From the NCBI RefSeq assembly GCF_000225505.1, contig NZ_BACI01000030.1, forward strand, positions 1-56,765: a DNA stretch of 56,765 nucleotides, in the 5' to 3' direction. The stretch is from Gordonia alkanivorans NBRC 16433. Lineage in GTDB: Bacteria > Actinomycetota > Actinomycetes > Mycobacteriales > Mycobacteriaceae. Every line of letters starts with the position of its first letter. Positions within the stretch are counted from its first letter, which is position 1. This document shows, in pieces, positions 38,684 through 45,750 of the stretch. The notes under the pieces are model-generated. The model ran no database searches. It saw nothing but the letters and a program-made list of their open reading frames with translations, and was not told the DNA's origin. The position numbers were made by a program, and so were the translations under genes.

Positions 38684-38699
38684 ACGTCTTCGAAGACGT
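38684..38699. repeat. Perfect 16-bp palindrome
   Basis: ACGTCTTCGAAGACGT reads identically on both strands. It lies in the degenerate stretch (38612-38858) between the M23 remnant and the BNR-type lipoprotein gene, where I find no convincing gene. It could be an operator or a recombination site. No second copy was noticed. Confidence 0.5.
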
Positions 38700-38858
38700 G
38701 GCGTTTCTGGGTGCCGTCAGGTGGTCGAGAGTGACCACCCAGGTCGGCCGGGTGCCACCGTCTGTCAGATCCTGCTCGTGGAGTGGGTGGAGTGGACGTG
38801 ATCAAAAGCGCGTCCGGATCTGAGTCGCCTCCTTCCTTCGTTGCTCCACACGAGTCCG

Positions 38859-39698
38859 TTAGCTGAGCGTGTAGAGCAATTGTTCGTTTGCGGCGTATGC
38901 ATTTTCGGCGTTTCTGGCGACCAGCGCGTTGACACTATTGATGGTGCTGCGTTGTTCCCAGTGTGTGCCGTCTGGGCTGCGCCAGACGGTGTCGGCGGTG
39001 TCGATGCCCCAGAGCGTGCCATCGGGTGCGGCCGCCAGGAGAGCTAGGGCCGGCGCATCGGGAACGGTTGCGAAGGTCTGGGCGTCGTCGGTGCTGTGTT
39101 GCAGGCCATCTGGGGTAGTCGCCCATACGCCGCGGTCGGTGATCGCGAGTGCTGCTGCGGCCAGGGGCGCGCCGGGGGTCCAGCTTCTCCCGTCATCGGT
39201 CGATACGAGCAGGCCGTTGATTCCGTCGAAGCCTACGAGTAGTTGTCCGTTGGTGGCGAGCGCGTGGAAGTCGATGTCGCCGGCCACCGATCTCGGTGTC
39301 CATGTCTGCCCGCCATCTTCGCTGGCGACGAGTCCCAGCGGGTTGGGTGCCGAGCTCCGCGGGCCGGGATGGCCGGAGGCGAAGATCCGATCAGAGCCGG
39401 TTACCCCGGCCAGTCCCATGAAGTCGTCGTCGGAGACGCCGACCCGGCTGGTGGTTCCATCTGCGGTGAGGGCGATTACGCCGGTGTGAGTTCCGGCGAG
39501 GATAGTGCCGTCGGCGCGGATGTGCAGGGCGTGGAGGTGGTCGAGTTCTGGGGTCAGTGTTGCGCTCTCTGCTGAGGTTGCCGACGGTGGTGGGGATGTG
39601 GGTTGTTCCCGGGTGGAGCAGCCGGTTAGCACAATCAGCGTGGCGATGACTGCGAGGACGACCGCAGCGGTGCGGTTGGACGGGTTTGAGGCAGGCAA
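38859..39698 (-). CDS. BNR-repeat lipoprotein (F510_1955-type glycosylhydrolase-like)
   Basis: A 279-residue exported lipoprotein with lipobox VLTGC (C27), then a beta-propeller of sialidase/BNR-like repeats. Asp-box-type motifs SEDGGQTWTP, STDDGRSWTP, STDDAQTF and SPDGTHWEQ are spaced about 40-45 residues apart. It resembles the F510_1955 family, often found near metal-resistance genes; no glycosidase active site is evident. The best in-frame start is a TTG at 39698 without a clear ribosome site. Confidence 0.78.
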   Translation of the reverse strand: MPASNPSNRTAAVVLAVIATLIVLTGCSTREQPTSPPPSATSAESATLTPELDHLHALHIRADGTILAGTHTGVIALTADGTTSRVGVSDDDFMGLAGVTGSDRIFASGHPGPRSSAPNPLGLVASEDGGQTWTPRSVAGDIDFHALATNGQLLVGFDGINGLLVSTDDGRSWTPGAPLAAAALAITDRGVWATTPDGLQHSTDDAQTFATVPDAPALALLAAAPDGTLWGIDTADTVWRSPDGTHWEQRSTINSVNALVARNAENAYAANEQLLYTLS

Positions 39699-39809
39699 GC
39701 GGCTAGGACTTTCGTGTGGGTAGGACTGAGTTCGGGCGTGGGTGGTGTGGTGATCGGGGTGGTGGCGAGACCGGGTAGGAGCCGCCCTAACCCTCTGGGG
39801 GTGTCGTGG

Positions 39810-40127
39810 TCACGACTTCTGGATGGGGGTGGAAGGCTGTGAAGGCTTTTGGCCGCAATGCTTTTGGAGGACGAGGGAGATGAGGACGTTGCCGAGGTGG
39901 TGACGTGCCCCGGAGAGGTCGCCGATCGCAGCGAGGTGGCGGACGAGACCGATGTGTGCGGCGAGGTGGCGGCGTCGGTTCGAGGTGACGCTGAGGTGGT
40001 GGGCGCGGTGGAAAAACTGGTGGGTCGAGTATGGCGTGGGTGCTCGGTAGACGTCTCGCATGGCATGCAGATACTGACGACGGTGGTCGTCGGGGGGCGA
40101 GTGCGTCTCCTTCGGGTTCTCGGTCAC
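39810..40127 (-). CDS. Hypothetical 105-residue basic protein
   Basis: No family recognised. The protein is rich in His and Arg, with an amphipathic helical core (LAAHIGLVRHLAAIGDLSGARHHLGNVLISLVLQ). Codon choice is strongly G/C-ending. The GTG at 40127 has an AGGAA site about 6 nt upstream. A BlaI-type box with a minus-strand TATAGT hexamer lies 53-71 bp upstream, which supports it being a real, regulated gene in the island. Confidence 0.55.
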   Translation of the reverse strand: MTENPKETHSPPDDHRRQYLHAMRDVYRAPTPYSTHQFFHRAHHLSVTSNRRRHLAAHIGLVRHLAAIGDLSGARHHLGNVLISLVLQKHCGQKPSQPSTPIQKS

Positions 40128-40179
40128 GGCGCATTCCTCGGACTGGTACGCGCAGGCCGGGTCAACCCGCGTCAACTAA

Positions 40180-40198
40180 CTACTATAAAACCTAGTAA
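40180..40198. promoter_or_regulatory. BlaI-type box between hypothetical and M56 genes
   Basis: CTACTA-TAAAACC-TAGTAA, same layout as the other boxes. It holds a -10-like hexamer for each strand: TATAAA (40184-40189) on plus and TATAGT (40186-40181) on minus. It therefore could control both the M56 peptidase gene, 165 bp away, and the divergent hypothetical gene, 53 bp away. Confidence 0.6.
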
Positions 40199-40362
40199 TT
40201 GGCGGCGCGGTCGGTGCCTGAGTTGCGGCGTCACCGACGAACTTCTGGGGCATACTGGCTGGTGGTGCAGGTGGTGGGTCGCCGGGAAGGTGTGTTGAGT
40301 GTGGGTCTCAGCGAGCTGACGGCGGGGCGTCGAGGATCGAGGCGAACGATGGGTGAGCATCC

Positions 40363-41313
40363 ATGAGTGCAGCGGTGGTGTTAGTTGTTGCCGCGGGTGT
40401 GCTGGGCTGGTTGTGGCCTCGATGGATGGTTCGGGTGCAGGGCCGTATCGATGCTCGTTGGGTGTTGGTGGCCTGGCCGGCCGCGCAGGTCGTGTTTGCG
40501 ATGTTGTGGGTGGGAGCTGTTGTGACGCTGGCGGTTCCCGGCCATTTCGGCATCCATTCGTTGTCCGAGGTGGTGTCGTGTCTGCGGGTGTTGTCACACG
40601 GCGCATCCCCGCGGGTGGAGGCGATCTCCGGTGGCGTGCTGGCGGTGGTGACCGGGGCAGCGATTGTCCGAGCGGTGACGATCGCGGTGCGATCGGCGGT
40701 GCGGATGCGTGGTGCTCGTGAGGAGTATCTGCAGTCGTTGCGGTTGGTGGGCGCCCGCAGTGAGCGCTATCCCGACGTGTGGTGGCTCGCCGACGGGCGG
40801 CCGATGGCGTTTTGTCTGCCGGGTAAGGATGCCGGGATCGCCGCCACGACTGGGTTACAGGCGGCGTTGTCCGGTGAGGAACTCGATGCCGTCGTTGCCC
40901 ATGAGCGCGCGCACCGGCGGCAACGTCATCACACCGTGGTGTTGGCGGCCCGCGCTCTCGGGCGTGCGTTTCCGCTGATTCCGTTGTTCAGCCGCGCGGG
41001 CCGTGAGGTCGCCGGCTTGGTCGAGCAAGCCGCCGATGCCCGCGCCGCCCAGCTGGTGGGTGCGCGGGCGGTCTGCTCGGCGTTGGGAACGTTGGCCCGT
41101 TCGGGGCCCGTGGCGGGCCCGGTGGGTGTGTTGTCGATCAGCGATTCGTCGTCCGTGGGGCCGCGGCTGAGCCGCTTGGACTCCGGTCACCGGTGCCGGT
41201 CGCGGCGTCATCATGTGGGTGCCGCCGCGGCGGTGGCTGGTGTGGTGGCGGTACCGACCACGCTGGCGGCATCCGGTGTCGTCGCGGCGATGGTGATCGC
41301 GATGTGTGTGTAG
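40363..41313 (+). CDS. M56-family (BlaR1/MecR1-like) membrane metallopeptidase
   Basis: A 316-residue membrane protein with four or five hydrophobic segments (near 1-20, 33-60, 88-108, 200-220 and 285-312). The zinc motif HERAH is at residues 180-184, on a cytoplasmic-looking loop. In BlaR1/MecR1 systems this protease domain destroys the BlaI repressor after a signal. Here the extracellular penicillin-binding sensor domain is absent, as in many actinobacterial M56 proteins. The partner BlaI is encoded 13 kb away, but a shared operator type links them. Confidence 0.85.
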   Translation: MSAAVVLVVAAGVLGWLWPRWMVRVQGRIDARWVLVAWPAAQVVFAMLWVGAVVTLAVPGHFGIHSLSEVVSCLRVLSHGASPRVEAISGGVLAVVTGAAIVRAVTIAVRSAVRMRGAREEYLQSLRLVGARSERYPDVWWLADGRPMAFCLPGKDAGIAATTGLQAALSGEELDAVVAHERAHRRQRHHTVVLAARALGRAFPLIPLFSRAGREVAGLVEQAADARAAQLVGARAVCSALGTLARSGPVAGPVGVLSISDSSSVGPRLSRLDSGHRCRSRRHHVGAAAAVAGVVAVPTTLAASGVVAAMVIAMCV

Positions 41314-41341
41314 CCGAGGCAAACCCGGGCGGGTCGGGCCG

Positions 41342-41995
41342 CTAGGGGTTGTTGAGAAGCTGCTGCATCCTGGCGATTTCACTTTCCTGGTCAGTGACGA
41401 TCTGGCGTGCCAGCGCGATCGCCTCGGGCGATTGGCCGTCTTGAATCTCGGTCTTGGCCATGGCGATGGCGCCGCGGTGGTGTTCGATCATCTGGGTCAG
41501 GAACAGGCGCGACGCCTCGGCGCCTTGCGCGTCGCGTAGCTGCTGCATCTGTTCTGGCGACATCATGCCCATCATCGACGGCATCGGGGAGGTACCCGGT
41601 GCCATCGAGGTACCCATGTCCATGTTGTGCCCCTGGCCCTCGAGTGGGGCTCCCCATTGCTTCAGCCACGACTGCATCTGCTCGATCTCGGGCTGCTGAG
41701 CGTCTTTGATCTGCTGGGCCAGACTGACGACCTGGGGGTTGATGTTGTCCTTCTCCAACAGGATGTCGCTCATCATGATCGCCTGGGTGTGGTGCGGGAT
41801 CATCTGCTGGGCGAACGAGATGTCCGCGCTGTTGTGTTCGGCAGTGGCCGCCGCTGAGGATTCGGTACTGGCCGCGCTGGTACCCATCCCCGACATCGAG
41901 GAATGATCCTCAGTCGAGGTGTCCGAACACGCGGCCACCACTGTCAGAACAGCCGCTGCGGCAGCAACGACGACACCGGTTCGTGTGGCTCTCAT
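41342..41995 (-). CDS. DUF305 (ferritin-like) copper-associated lipoprotein
   Basis: A 217-residue exported lipoprotein with lipobox VVAAC (C23). Two DUF305 repeats carry the signatures MIPHHTQAIMM and MIEHHRGAIAMAK. Between them is a Met-rich segment, with MDMG and MMGMMSPEQM clusters well suited to binding Cu(I). DUF305 proteins frequently accompany copper resistance genes. The ATG at 41995 has GGAGGA as ribosome site, and a BlaI-type box lies about 60-77 bp upstream. Confidence 0.9.
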   Translation of the reverse strand: MRATRTGVVVAAAAAVLTVVAACSDTSTEDHSSMSGMGTSAASTESSAAATAEHNSADISFAQQMIPHHTQAIMMSDILLEKDNINPQVVSLAQQIKDAQQPEIEQMQSWLKQWGAPLEGQGHNMDMGTSMAPGTSPMPSMMGMMSPEQMQQLRDAQGAEASRLFLTQMIEHHRGAIAMAKTEIQDGQSPEAIALARQIVTDQESEIARMQQLLNNP

Positions 41996-42053
41996 CGATC
42001 TCCTCCTCAAGGGTGCTACTTCGCCACCGCCCGGCGGCGCTTCGATAACGATT

Positions 42054-42072
42054 CTACTAACGCCGATAGTAG
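42054..42072. promoter_or_regulatory. BlaI-type box upstream of the DUF305 gene
   Basis: CTACTA-ACGCCGA-TAGTAG, perfect 6-bp arms with a 7-bp spacer. A minus-strand TAGAAT hexamer (42056-42051) overlaps the proximal arm and could be the -10 of the DUF305 gene. This is the most symmetric of the six boxes. Confidence 0.68.
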
Positions 42073-42264
42073 TTACTCGCCTGTCCGGTGCCGGGAAAAC
42101 GGGCTGTGAACTGCGCAAACAACGCCGCTAATGCCCGATTAGTTCGCTTCGTGGCGGGATGTTGTGTGACTGGTGGGGCACAAGTGACTTGTGGTGTGAT
42201 CTCGCGGGTACACGCATGGCACTAGTGCGTGGGTCTACGACGTCCGTGGGGAAGGTGCGACCGC

Positions 42265-43200
42265 ATGCAGATGGTGTTGACATCGCTACGGGTCAAGGCG
42301 GGGCAGCGGTGGGGCCCCAAGGCGCTGGGGGTGGCGGTGGCGGTGTGTGTGGGCGTTGCGCCTGTGATCGCCACCGCACCGGCGGCGGCCTCGACCGATG
42401 GACATGTGGCCGGGGAGTTGATCGCGATCGTGCAGGACTCGGTGAAGGCCGCATTGGGTGGTGCTGCAGCGGCGAGTTTGGGGGAGCCGATCACGCAGGC
42501 GGCGTCCTGCCTGGGCGCTCAGGCCCAGTCGGGCAGTGTCGGCGATGCGGGCAGTGTGGCCGCGCTGCAGTGCTTCGGAACGTTTTCGCGCATCGATCCG
42601 ATAGACGGGTTCCGGATCATCGACGCGTTACCGCTGGCCCGGCTGGTGGCCACCCTGATCGCCGCGATCGTGCCGCACGATCCGAACGAGCCGCATGGCC
42701 CCCAACCGCAGGAACCCGGAACGCCGACGCCGCTGCTGCCCGGTAGTGGCGGCGCGGTGGCGCCGACTGCGGGTGAGATCACGTCCACCTTCGGTGACGG
42801 ACGGGGCCATCAGGGCATTGATATCGGTAATGATCTGGGTGCGCCGATTGTCGCTGTGGCTGACGGGGAAGTCATCACCTCCGGACCCGCTGAGGGGTTC
42901 GGGTTGTGGATGCGGATCCGCCACGATGACGGCACGATCACCACCTACGGCCACAACGACGAGAATCTGCTCGAGCAGGGCGCGCGAGTACGGATGGGGC
43001 AATCGATCGCCACGGTGGGCAACCGTGGGGTGTCGACCGGCCCGCATCTGCATTTCGAGGTTCTCGATCCGACGGGAGTCAACGTTGATCCGGCACAGTG
43101 GCTGGCCGATCGTGGGGTGGTTCTGGCGATGGCCGCTGATGCCGACGCCCCCGCGCCGGGGCCGGTGGTGCCCCAGTGGGTCGGCGAACGACGCCTGTGA
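42265..43200 (+). CDS. Secreted M23 (LytM-type) peptidoglycan peptidase
   Basis: A 311-residue exported protein. A signal sequence (cleavage near APAAAS, residue 42) leads to a helical domain with two cysteines, a Pro-rich linker (about 140-160) and an M23 domain. The zinc ligands are present: GHQGIDIG gives the HxxxD pair and HLHFE gives the HxH pair. It should cut peptide cross-bridges. The ATG at 42265 has GGGGAAGG upstream. A truncated paralogue lies at 38054-38611. Confidence 0.9.
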   Translation: MQMVLTSLRVKAGQRWGPKALGVAVAVCVGVAPVIATAPAAASTDGHVAGELIAIVQDSVKAALGGAAAASLGEPITQAASCLGAQAQSGSVGDAGSVAALQCFGTFSRIDPIDGFRIIDALPLARLVATLIAAIVPHDPNEPHGPQPQEPGTPTPLLPGSGGAVAPTAGEITSTFGDGRGHQGIDIGNDLGAPIVAVADGEVITSGPAEGFGLWMRIRHDDGTITTYGHNDENLLEQGARVRMGQSIATVGNRGVSTGPHLHFEVLDPTGVNVDPAQWLADRGVVLAMAADADAPAPGPVVPQWVGERRL

Positions 43201-43222
43201 CGAGCCAGCGCGGTGTGGTGGG

Positions 43223-43552
43223 TCAGGAACGAACGAGGCGAGCGATGGCCGCCGAGGCTTCAGCGATCTTCTCCTGTGCCTCGTCGCCGCCGGAGTGGGC
43301 GGCATCGAGCACGCAGTGGGTGAGGTGGTCGTCGAGCAAGCCCAGCGCCACCCCCTCCAGTGCCTTGGTCAGCGCCGAGATCTGGGTCAGGATGTCGATG
43401 CAGTACTGCTCCTCATCGACCATCCGGTGGATACCTCGGGATTGGCCTTCGATGCGCTTGAGCCGGGCCAGGTATTTGCCCTTGTCGCTGATGTAACCGT
43501 GGGAGGAGTGTTCCGGTGCGGAGGAGTTTCCCGGGGCGGAGGCAGTGGTCAT
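43223..43552 (-). CDS. csoR: CsoR-type copper-sensing repressor
   Basis: A 109-residue all-helical repressor of the CsoR family. The Cu(I) ligand set C51, H76 and C80 has the same spacing (25 then 4) as in the characterised mycobacterial CsoR. The conserved LARLKRIEGQSRGIHRMV helix is present. Binding of Cu(I) is known to release such proteins from GC-rich dyads. It is the last gene of the cop operon, its ATG overlapping the copB stop (ATGA). Its likely operators are at 45761-45779 and 49511-49530. Confidence 0.93.
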   Translation of the reverse strand: MTTASAPGNSSAPEHSSHGYISDKGKYLARLKRIEGQSRGIHRMVDEEQYCIDILTQISALTKALEGVALGLLDDHLTHCVLDAAHSGGDEAQEKIAEASAAIARLVRS

Positions 43553-45750
43553 GGACTCACCTTCTCAGTGGATCGCGGTCGGTTGTGCTGCAGTGCACGC
43601 ACTGTACTCGCGCCTGGGTGCAGGTCGAGTCGGCGCAGCAGTTGCGCGTTGAGTGCGACCACGACCGTCGAGGCTGACATCAGGATCGCTCCGACCGACA
43701 TCGGCAGGACGAACCCGATGGGCGCAAGAATTCCAGCGGCCAGCGGTACCGAGATCAGGTTGTATCCCGCTGCCCACCACAGGTTCTGCTTCATTTTTCG
43801 GTAGCTGGCGTCCGACAGCTCGATGACCGACAGCACCGAGCGGGGGTCGTCGCTGGCGAGGATGACCCCGGCCGAGGCGATCGCGACGTCGGTACCGGCC
43901 CCGATCGCGATGCCCACATCGGCTTGGGCCAAGGCCGGGGCGTCGTTGACGCCGTCGCCCACCATCGCCACCTTGCGTCCTTCGTGCTGCAACTCAGCCA
44001 CCTTGCTGGCTTTGTCTTCCGGGCGTACACCGGCGAACACCCGGTCGATACCGAGGTCGTGAGCGACGGTGTGCGCGACCGCTTCAGCGTCGCCGGTGAT
44101 CATCACGACCTCGACCCCGCGGGCGTGCAGCGCCTCGACGGCTTGGCGGGATTCCCCACGCACCTCGTCAGCGAGTTTGACAGCTCCGATCAGCTCAGTG
44201 TCGCGGGTGACATGCAAGATGATTGCGCCGTCGGCGCGCCAGCGATCAGCGATGGCCAGTTCCTGATGGCCCTGTTCCTCGAGCATGCGGGGCCCGCCCA
44301 CCCGCACCGTGGCACCCTCGACGCGAGCGGTCACACCAACCGCCGGTGACGAGGTGAAGTCGGTGGCCGCGGGAACCGGCTGGGCGCGGTCGCCGGCCGC
44401 TGCGACAATTGCTCGCGCCAGCGGGTGCTCGCTGTCGGCTTCGGCGCTAGCTGCCAGGGTGAGCACGGTGTCCTCATCGACACCGTCGGCGCCCGCGATC
44501 TCGATGACGGTGGGCTCACCCTTGGTCAGGGTTCCGGTCTTGTCGAACAGCACCGCATCCACAGTGCGCATGGCCTCAAGTGCCAACCGGTCTTTGACCA
44601 GCACGCCGCCGCGGGCGGCGCGTTCTGTGGCAATGGCCACCACCAGAGGGATAGCCAAACCGAGTGCGTGAGGGCACGCGATGACCAGCACGGTGATGGT
44701 ACGAATCACCGCCTGGTCGGGTTGACCGATGACCGTCCACACGATGGCGGTGATGATCGCTGAGCCGAGCGCGAACCAGAACAGCAGCGCTGCGGCGGAA
44801 TCGGCCAACCGCTGGGCGCGGGAGGTGGAGTTCTGCGCGTCTGCCACCAGGCGCTGAATCCCGGCCAGCGCCGTGTCGTCGCCGGTGGCGGTGATCTGGA
44901 CCCGCAGCCCCGAGTCGGTGGCCACCGTGCCGGCCACCACCTGATCGCCGATGCCGCGGCGCACCGTGCGCGATTCTCCGGTGACCATGGATTCATCGAG
45001 CTCGGCCGAGCCGTCCACGACGCGACCGTCGGCCGGGACGCTGGCCCCGGGGCGCACGATCACCACATCTCCGACCTGCAGCTCACTGGGAGCAACGGTG
45101 GTGATGTGGTCGCCCTCGACGCGTTCGGCCTCATCGGGCAGCAGCGCGGCCAGCGAGTCCAGGGCCGAAGTTGTCTGGGCCAACGACCGCATCTCGATCC
45201 AATGCCCCAACAGCATGATCACGATGAGCAGGGCCAGTTCCCACCAGAAGTCCAGTTCATGGTGCAACACACCGATGCTCGCACCCCAGGACGCCACGAA
45301 GGCCACCGTGATCGCCAAGGCGATCAACAGCATCATTCCCGGTGCGCGCGACCGCAGTTCTGCAGAGGCGCCTACCAGGAACGGCCGCCCACCCCAGCAG
45401 TACATCACCGTACCCAGCACCGGTGAGACCCACTGCAGCACTTGACTATCGGGTAGGTCGTAGCCGATGAGCATCGCGAACATGGGTGAAAAGGCTACGA
45501 CCGGCACAGCCAGGGCACCCATGATCCAGAACAGCCGGCGGAACTGCCCGACGTGATCACCATGGCCCGCATGCCCGCCATGCCCAGCGTGATCATGTTC
45601 GGCGTGATCATGGTCTGCGCGGGCGCGCTCAGCATGGTGATCGTGGTGGTTGTGTGACGCTGCGGCGAGTTGGCCGTGGTGGCGTTCGTCGGCGGCGTCG
45701 TGACCGGCGTGCTCAGGGGAAGAGTGCTCGGAGGAGGAGTGCTCGTTCAT
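43549..45750 (-). CDS. copB: CopB-type copper P1B-ATPase with a His-rich N-terminus
   Basis: A 733-residue heavy-metal-exporting ATPase. The first 67 residues contain more than 20 histidines, in HDHAEHDHAGHGGH-like runs, instead of an HMA domain. The membrane metal site is CPH (VIACPHALG), marking the CopB/P1B-3 class linked to Cu(II) or Cu(I) efflux. The phosphorylation motif DKTGTLTKG, TGES loop and MVGDGVNDAPAL hinge are intact. The ATG overlaps the stop of copA by 4 nt. Confidence 0.94.
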   Translation of the reverse strand: MNEHSSSEHSSPEHAGHDAADERHHGQLAAASHNHHDHHAERARADHDHAEHDHAGHGGHAGHGDHVGQFRRLFWIMGALAVPVVAFSPMFAMLIGYDLPDSQVLQWVSPVLGTVMYCWGGRPFLVGASAELRSRAPGMMLLIALAITVAFVASWGASIGVLHHELDFWWELALLIVIMLLGHWIEMRSLAQTTSALDSLAALLPDEAERVEGDHITTVAPSELQVGDVVIVRPGASVPADGRVVDGSAELDESMVTGESRTVRRGIGDQVVAGTVATDSGLRVQITATGDDTALAGIQRLVADAQNSTSRAQRLADSAAALLFWFALGSAIITAIVWTVIGQPDQAVIRTITVLVIACPHALGLAIPLVVAIATERAARGGVLVKDRLALEAMRTVDAVLFDKTGTLTKGEPTVIEIAGADGVDEDTVLTLAASAEADSEHPLARAIVAAAGDRAQPVPAATDFTSSPAVGVTARVEGATVRVGGPRMLEEQGHQELAIADRWRADGAIILHVTRDTELIGAVKLADEVRGESRQAVEALHARGVEVVMITGDAEAVAHTVAHDLGIDRVFAGVRPEDKASKVAELQHEGRKVAMVGDGVNDAPALAQADVGIAIGAGTDVAIASAGVILASDDPRSVLSVIELSDASYRKMKQNLWWAAGYNLISVPLAAGILAPIGFVLPMSVGAILMSASTVVVALNAQLLRRLDLHPGASTVRALQHNRPRSTEKVSP

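Noticed and set aside
38473..38805. Minus-strand frame before the M23 remnant, with a FEDVTVVIDE segment
   Set aside because: No family match, degenerate surroundings and a different frame from the M23 part.
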